From Gemmatimonadetes bacterium 2013_60CM_65_52 (GTDB lineage: Bacteria > Gemmatimonadota > Gemmatimonadetes > Gemmatimonadales > Gemmatimonadaceae): a stretch of 64,000 bases of DNA. The notes beneath the pieces are model-generated. The model was not told the origin of the DNA, made no database searches, and saw nothing but the letters and a program-made list of their open reading frames with translations. Shown here piece by piece: positions 58,505-64,000 of the stretch. The DNA lies in assembly GCA_002215645.1 (NCBI GenBank), contig NGFI01000004.1, positions 62,001 to 126,000 on the forward strand. Direction: 5' to 3'. Position 1 is the stretch's first letter; every line of letters starts with the position of its first letter. A program made the translations under genes and the position numbers.

Positions 58505-60787
58505 ATGTGTTCGTTTCCCTCCCGCCTGCGCCGGTGGCAATTGCCCGTGGCGAGAACAGCCATCTGCGCCCTCATGCTTGTCGCGTGTCGTGAACCGACT
58601 GCGATAATGATCCCCGATGACGCGGTTCCCGTACCCTCGGAGCCACGACTCGTCTATGAGTGCGTCGACCCGAGCCTCGGTTGCGTGAACCCCTATGACA
58701 CCCAGGTTAGCGCAGACATCACATTCAGCGTGCTGTACACGGCCACGCTCAGTACCTCCTTTCTGGATCCGGTGAGCGGGCAATACACCAATGTGCTCAC
58801 TGTCAATCCGCCCGACTTACATGTCCATGTCGACGCGGGATACATGACAAACGGCTCGGCAAAGATTACGACGTCATATTCCGATGGCGCTGATCAATCC
58901 ACAACGCTGCTGCCCCAAGTCATTCGTCAGGACCTGACTGGTAACCGGCTGACCGATATCAATCCGTTGGGGTATGCGCTGACGAATACCTCTCCCGATA
59001 GTATGAGTGCTACGCCCGTCATGAGTCTCGTAGGCTCGACCACCAACGGGAGTATCACGGCTGGCATTCTCGTGGACCTGACCGACACCGTGACCGTGAG
59101 TGGCTCCCTTGCCCCGGCGTTGCCGCCACAGGTCAAGGGGCGGCTCATACCGCAAGCGGCCGCTGTCGTCGTTCCAACGATGCGACCTGCAGCCGCGTTC
59201 GCCGCTGCAGATCAGGGAACGCCAACTGTCGCCGTCTTCAATGGCGCGAGTGTCCGGATACGCAAAATGTCTTCCGGCGTTCTGTCCGTTGCCGACGTCA
59301 ATGCAACGACCGCGAACAACGCGGGGACCGGGGGTACTAACCCATCGTCAGGCCAGCAGCATGTTCGCACGTTTCACAGGTCCGGAACTGCGTGGGTGAT
59401 CGACGAGGATCGCAGCGTCAGCGATGAGAGCACAGCCGACGGGCACCGGCACACCGAGCATGTGCTGTCGTATTCGAATGTCCATTGGAAACGCAATCGG
59501 TCGCAGGACTCGCTGAGACTTGCTGCCAGGCCGTCTCGCGATTGGATGCCCCTCCCACCTGAGTCCGCCACCGGCACCGGAGCGTTCGCATCCGTTGCTC
59601 ATGGTCCGTTTTCAGCACCAAAGGGACCGAGCGCTTTGATTGCATGTGACGATCAATGCGTCGGCGGCAGCGTACCGACGGGTCCCTCTCCGCTCGGCAG
59701 CGGCGCGCCATGTATCAACGATGTTGCCTGGACGATTAACAGCTCGAACGCTACGGTCAATCTCCTCTATCAGCACGGGTTTGCGAGCGCGGCGACGACG
59801 TGGTGTCAGATGAGCGACTACGTGCGCGCAAAATTTGTGGTCGGGTATGAACTCCGTCACTCGTTGACATGGCGCAATTCCTATGAGGATCAGGCGGCTG
59901 ATCTTGCAGGCCGGCTTCAAGCCGACGTTGCCGGCACGCAGACCGGTGTTCCGCGCACGGGGCCATATGTGCTTGTGGGACATAGCAATGGCGGTATAGT
60001 CAACCGCTACATGGCGCAAAATCTGAGCGATCCATCCACGATTCTTGGTGTGGTGTCGGTCAGCAGCCCGCACGCCGGGGCGTATCTTGCCAATATCGGT
60101 CAAGGAGTTCTCACAGGGGCTCTTGCGGTGCCCCTAGCGTCCGCCGAGTTCGGTTGCAGTGTGGCAGGGGCATATGTTTGCAGTCGGAGTGGCACGCTTA
60201 CGGCATCACTCCTCGCCGCGATCGCACCGATTCTGGCGGACAACACGGTGCCCGTGCTTCAGGAGATGGGGACCAATGCCCCGTTTCATAACACGATCAA
60301 CGCGCGCGGCGACGCGACCTACCGGGTCGCGGGCGTCCAGAATCAAATCTGGAACCGCTGGACGTTGTGGCGGGTCCTTGGCGACTATCAGCAATGCGTA
60401 CCACAGCCCTACATACCCTGCGACGACTACAGTCGCCGGTATGTGAACGCGGTCGATAAGACCTATCATCAATACATCGATTGCTCGGTTATCACAGGCC
60501 TCTTCGGATTTATCTGGGCGCCGTCGTGGTCTGCCTCGATCGGATGCGCGAAAAACGCTGGCACACTCGTGGCCATCGACTATGCCTACCGACATCTCTC
60601 GGTCGGCAGTGGATCGGGAGACGGAGTCGTTCCGCTCTCGTCGCAGTACTTTCCGGGAGCTCCGGCGACCAGTCAGTACCTTGTTCCTGACTCCGACTCT
60701 CACCTTGGGGAGACGAAGTCCCAGCTTACGGCGGGTGGAATCGTGCGTGCGCTTAACCAGACAATGAACGTCCCTATTGCCCAATGA
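58505..60787 (+). CDS. secreted alpha/beta-hydrolase (lipase-like) lipoprotein
   Basis: Signal with lipobox ALMLVAC; VNLLYQHGFASAATTWCQMSDYV; YVLVGHSNGGIVNRYMAQ nucleophile elbow. Confidence 0.8.
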   Translation: MCSFPSRLRRWQLPVARTAICALMLVACREPTAIMIPDDAVPVPSEPRLVYECVDPSLGCVNPYDTQVSADITFSVLYTATLSTSFLDPVSGQYTNVLTVNPPDLHVHVDAGYMTNGSAKITTSYSDGADQSTTLLPQVIRQDLTGNRLTDINPLGYALTNTSPDSMSATPVMSLVGSTTNGSITAGILVDLTDTVTVSGSLAPALPPQVKGRLIPQAAAVVVPTMRPAAAFAAADQGTPTVAVFNGASVRIRKMSSGVLSVADVNATTANNAGTGGTNPSSGQQHVRTFHRSGTAWVIDEDRSVSDESTADGHRHTEHVLSYSNVHWKRNRSQDSLRLAARPSRDWMPLPPESATGTGAFASVAHGPFSAPKGPSALIACDDQCVGGSVPTGPSPLGSGAPCINDVAWTINSSNATVNLLYQHGFASAATTWCQMSDYVRAKFVVGYELRHSLTWRNSYEDQAADLAGRLQADVAGTQTGVPRTGPYVLVGHSNGGIVNRYMAQNLSDPSTILGVVSVSSPHAGAYLANIGQGVLTGALAVPLASAEFGCSVAGAYVCSRSGTLTASLLAAIAPILADNTVPVLQEMGTNAPFHNTINARGDATYRVAGVQNQIWNRWTLWRVLGDYQQCVPQPYIPCDDYSRRYVNAVDKTYHQYIDCSVITGLFGFIWAPSWSASIGCAKNAGTLVAIDYAYRHLSVGSGSGDGVVPLSSQYFPGAPATSQYLVPDSDSHLGETKSQLTAGGIVRALNQTMNVPIAQ

Positions 60788-60823
60788 ACGAGACTCGTCT
60801 CGAGGTTCGAACGGCTTTCAAAG

Positions 60824-61996
60824 ATGACGAGTAACGCAAGAGTGTCGGCGACACGGAACGCGCCGTGTCGCCGCCGACCGGTGTTGGCTGGTCTCGGCTG
60901 TCTGGTGCTCTGTGCGCCGTTACTCGCCTCCGCGTGCAAGAGCGATGGGGCGCTCGGGCCAGATGGCACGGGCGGATTCGTCCCCATTTGGAGCAGCCCA
61001 CCGACCATGGCGGGCGGCGATTGGATCGGCGGCACGCCCGCCGTCGATGGGGGGCGGGTCTTCGTCCAGGAGGCGTACAATCTCGTGGGCCTGGATGCGG
61101 CGACCGGTCGCCGGCTCTGGTCACGACGCATTCGGATCGCGCCGTCCCCAGGGCCCACGACGTTGCTGGCGGCGAGCGGTCGGGTGTTTGTGTCGGAAAC
61201 GGACTCCATCATGGCCGTGGACGCGGCGACCGGCGCGACGATCTGGAACGTGCATCCGGATTCCCAGACGGTGATCGCCCCGGCGCTGGATGACGCGAGC
61301 TTCTACACCGGGCAGCGCGGGATCCCGGTCGTATATGCCGTGGCGCGCGACAATGGTGCCATCCGGTGGAAGGTGAATGTCGGCGTCGGGTACACGTTTC
61401 CGGCGCATGTGCATGGTGTGGGGGTGTCTGGTGACACGGTCTATGCGGCGCTCGAGCGATACCTGAACATCAATGGCGCTGTGGTCAGCGGCGTCCTGGT
61501 GGCGCTCGATCGGCGGGATGGCCACGAATTGTGGCGCTATGAAACGCCGGGTACCCATGATTTTCTCAGAGGCGCCCCCGTGCCCATTGGCCGTGTTGTG
61601 CTCGTAAGTGATTTCTACAGCGGCGACGTTGTCGCCGTGGACGTCGTCACGCACAGAGAGGCGTGGCGTACACCCGCCGGCGGTCCAGATGGCACTTATG
61701 TCGTCGGGCAGACCGTGTTCGTCGCCGGAGTGGACCACCAGGCGCGAGCGCTTGATCTGGCTACCGGGTCCGTCAAATGGACCGCGGATACCGAAGGGTC
61801 CGACCTTGGGTATGGCTCCTGTGGCGCGAACTTCATGGTGAGTGCGTTTGTCCTACGTCGATTCGACGGCGCGACGGGCAAGATAACTGGGCGGTCCGGG
61901 CTCGGCGGAGCGGGTGGATTCGTGTCGTACATTGCGACGGATGGAACACGCGGGTACGTCACGGGCACCAACGGCGTCTTTGCATTTCCCTGCTGA
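60824..61996 (+). CDS. PQQ-binding-like beta-propeller lipoprotein
   Basis: Lipobox LLASACKSD; repeated LVGLDAATGRRLWSRR, IMAVDAATGATIWNV, LVALDRRDGHELWRYE, ALDLATGSVKWTA. Confidence 0.85.
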   Translation: MTSNARVSATRNAPCRRRPVLAGLGCLVLCAPLLASACKSDGALGPDGTGGFVPIWSSPPTMAGGDWIGGTPAVDGGRVFVQEAYNLVGLDAATGRRLWSRRIRIAPSPGPTTLLAASGRVFVSETDSIMAVDAATGATIWNVHPDSQTVIAPALDDASFYTGQRGIPVVYAVARDNGAIRWKVNVGVGYTFPAHVHGVGVSGDTVYAALERYLNINGAVVSGVLVALDRRDGHELWRYETPGTHDFLRGAPVPIGRVVLVSDFYSGDVVAVDVVTHREAWRTPAGGPDGTYVVGQTVFVAGVDHQARALDLATGSVKWTADTEGSDLGYGSCGANFMVSAFVLRRFDGATGKITGRSGLGGAGGFVSYIATDGTRGYVTGTNGVFAFPC

Positions 61997-62061
61997 GATC
62001 TGAGGCAGGGCGCCTGTCGGTGGTGCTCCTCCAGCCCCGATACTGCGGCGGATGGCGGCAT

Positions 62062-63537
62062 TTACATAATGTACCGATTCTTGATCCGGACGTCCTGACC
62101 CGACATCGGACTCTCGCCGAATCGATGGAATACCACGGTCGGCCGAAGCGCCGGCCGGATCATCTTCACTGATTCACGAAAGTCCTGATTCACGGCCGCC
62201 AGCTCCCGCAAGAGATCTGTCGTCGCCGCGTCACGATCCGCTGGCAGTGACACACCGCTATCCATTTCCAGCCATAACTCCAGCCGTTTGTTCGCGTCGG
62301 CATCCTCGTATGGGTGGAGCGCGAAGTTGGCAACGGTTCCTATCGTGTGTGCCAGATGAACCAACGCGTGCTGGACGTCCTCCGGCGTGACCTTGCATCC
62401 GTAGAAGGCGACGGATGAATCCTGACGGCCCCAATGGAACATCACCGGCAACGCCGTCGTGAGCCCCATCTGTTGCGCGTTCAGGCCGTGATCGAGCAGG
62501 ATCGGCTCCAACTCGGCGATCGTGCGGACTATGCCACGATCATGGAGGTTGTATCGAATCCGGGGGCTCACGTTCTCCAGCCGATTGATCGTGAACAGGA
62601 GACTGCGCTCGGCGTCGCTTTCGACGAACGTGTTCAGCGGATCGTACTGGAAAACCATCGGCAAGCCTTCGCTGCCATAGATATCGCCGCCAAGCCGTTG
62701 GTCCGACATGATCGACTCACGCAATGCCACGGTGAACGGCGTCTCGACGGCGAGGTTGATCTCCAGGTCCGACGCACCGAAGCACGAGATCGTCTTCCGG
62801 AAGCGCTTGTTCAAAGCCGCTCGCAGTGGTTCCGACATCCCTTCGCCGCCCACGACGGCCGAAACATCGTACGGCGACCAATCGAAGTCGGCCGTATCGA
62901 CCATCGACTTGAGAAACGGTGGATAGCCGGCGATCACGTACTTGTACTTCGGACCGAACAACTTGAGCGTGGCCAGTGCCTTGCCGGCATCTGGTCCGAC
63001 GGACTTGACGATGCATCGGTCGACCAACGACATCGACACGTTCATCCCCGTTGCCCACGGCCCCAGCGCGAAGCAGTTGAGCAGGATGAATCCCTCGTCA
63101 CCGAGTGTGGCGCGCGTGGAATACTGGATCAAGCGCCGCGTCGCCGCGCGCTCCGTCGCCCCGCGCACCCAGTTTGTCGCCGTCCCGCTCGAGCCGGACG
63201 ACTCGTCGATTACCGCGTCCCGCATCGGCAGGCGGCCGCCCTGGCACAGCATCTCAATTGGCCACTGGGCGATGTAGTTGTGCTTGTCCATGGGCGGGAT
63301 CTCCTCCAGGCGACGCGGGTCGGTGGCGCCGTGCCTCGCGAGAAATTCCTGATACGCTGGCACCGTCCGACGCGCGTGGTAGAAGGCAGCCGATGCGCGA
63401 CGGCGGCTGATCCATCCGCGCGTTGTACCGATCAGGCCGGGCGCGAAGAGCAGCCGGTAGCCGAACCACGATGCATTCGTCACATCACCGATCTTGCTCG
63501 CCGCGAAGCCAAAGGCCCTGTCGAAGAGCGGATTCAT
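62062..63537 (-). CDS. PaaK/CapK-like adenylate-forming enzyme
   Basis: DESSGSSGTATNWVRG ATP motif; CFGASDLEINLAVETPFTVALRE; MVFQYDPLNTFVES. Confidence 0.75.
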   Translation of the reverse strand: MNPLFDRAFGFAASKIGDVTNASWFGYRLLFAPGLIGTTRGWISRRRASAAFYHARRTVPAYQEFLARHGATDPRRLEEIPPMDKHNYIAQWPIEMLCQGGRLPMRDAVIDESSGSSGTATNWVRGATERAATRRLIQYSTRATLGDEGFILLNCFALGPWATGMNVSMSLVDRCIVKSVGPDAGKALATLKLFGPKYKYVIAGYPPFLKSMVDTADFDWSPYDVSAVVGGEGMSEPLRAALNKRFRKTISCFGASDLEINLAVETPFTVALRESIMSDQRLGGDIYGSEGLPMVFQYDPLNTFVESDAERSLLFTINRLENVSPRIRYNLHDRGIVRTIAELEPILLDHGLNAQQMGLTTALPVMFHWGRQDSSVAFYGCKVTPEDVQHALVHLAHTIGTVANFALHPYEDADANKRLELWLEMDSGVSLPADRDAATTDLLRELAAVNQDFRESVKMIRPALRPTVVFHRFGESPMSGQDVRIKNRYIM

Positions 63538-64000
63538 AGCAGAATGGACTCCAGTCGGGGCGCCCTCGGCGGAAGGTCGCTGTACCCCGCTCGCATCACG
63601 AGCCAGCAGTCCGTCACCCCGAAGCGTTGCGCGATTCTGGCCGCATAGGCGGGATTCGTGAGCATCGAGCCCATGGGTTGCATGTAGACCCCATACCGAG
63701 CCATCTCGATCCAGATGTCAAACAGCGCTCGACCCGCCTCGACGAGCTCCAGCCACGTCGCGAACGCACCGCAGAGCAGCACAATGTGACGGGTGCCGTG
63801 CTGTGTGTTGAGGTACCGGTGCGCCGCGAGTTGCCGGATGATCGGCAGGTGGAAGAGGCCGGGAGAACCGAATGCGGCTCGTATCTCGAACGCGCTCTGG
63901 TTCAGCGGTCGTTCCCAGAGACCGTCCCCGAATTGCGGCGTCGGACCCGTACGGTACCAGTGTCTGATTTCCTCGCGCTCCCGGTCGAGCCCGAGATTAT
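63534..64000 (-). CDS. nitroreductase-like protein, 3' part (start beyond window)
   Basis: Frame open to window edge: EIRHWYRTGPTPQFGDGLWERPLNQSAF...DIWIEMARYGVYMQPMGSMLTNPAYAARIAQRFG; 4-bp overlap with the PaaK-like gene. Confidence 0.6.
   Translation of the reverse strand, partial: NLGLDREREEIRHWYRTGPTPQFGDGLWERPLNQSAFEIRAAFGSPGLFHLPIIRQLAAHRYLNTQHGTRHIVLLCGAFATWLELVEAGRALFDIWIEMARYGVYMQPMGSMLTNPAYAARIAQRFGVTDCWLVMRAGYSDLPPRAPRLESILL

Overview
GC-rich bacterial chromosome window; gene content suggests a Gemmatimonadota-like genome (inference). From left to right:
- leuB 3' end, then the ilvD-B-N-C-E operon (minus strand) behind a candidate Leu/Ile/Val leader-peptide attenuator.
- A VapBC-type toxin-antitoxin pair and a BTAD/AAA regulator.
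- A type II secretion-like cluster (gspE-G-F-H-I-J-K-L-M-C-D) followed by a sigma-54-type activator.
- A giant secreted RHS/YD-repeat polymorphic toxin with an HExxH tip and an overlapping lipoprotein. Behind it lie an IS3 remnant, a displaced second RHS 3' end and a small membrane protein.
- A regulator preceded by 11-bp iterons, an EF-G-like GTPase with an altered G4 motif, and panC/panB.
- A tightly coupled operon of two ATP-grasp enzymes, a GNAT and KamA (minus strand).
- thyX, a FAD oxidase, a squalene/phytoene synthase, ilvA, RNase H, an M20 peptidase, a GHMP kinase, a phasin-like protein, a CoA transferase, an ECF sigma factor with a possible anti-sigma, a secreted lipase-like protein, a beta-propeller lipoprotein, and a PaaK-like/nitroreductase pair at the right edge.
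Start codons were refined by eye from 4-bp overlaps and domain starts. No homology search was run. No rRNA, convincing tRNA or CRISPR array was seen.
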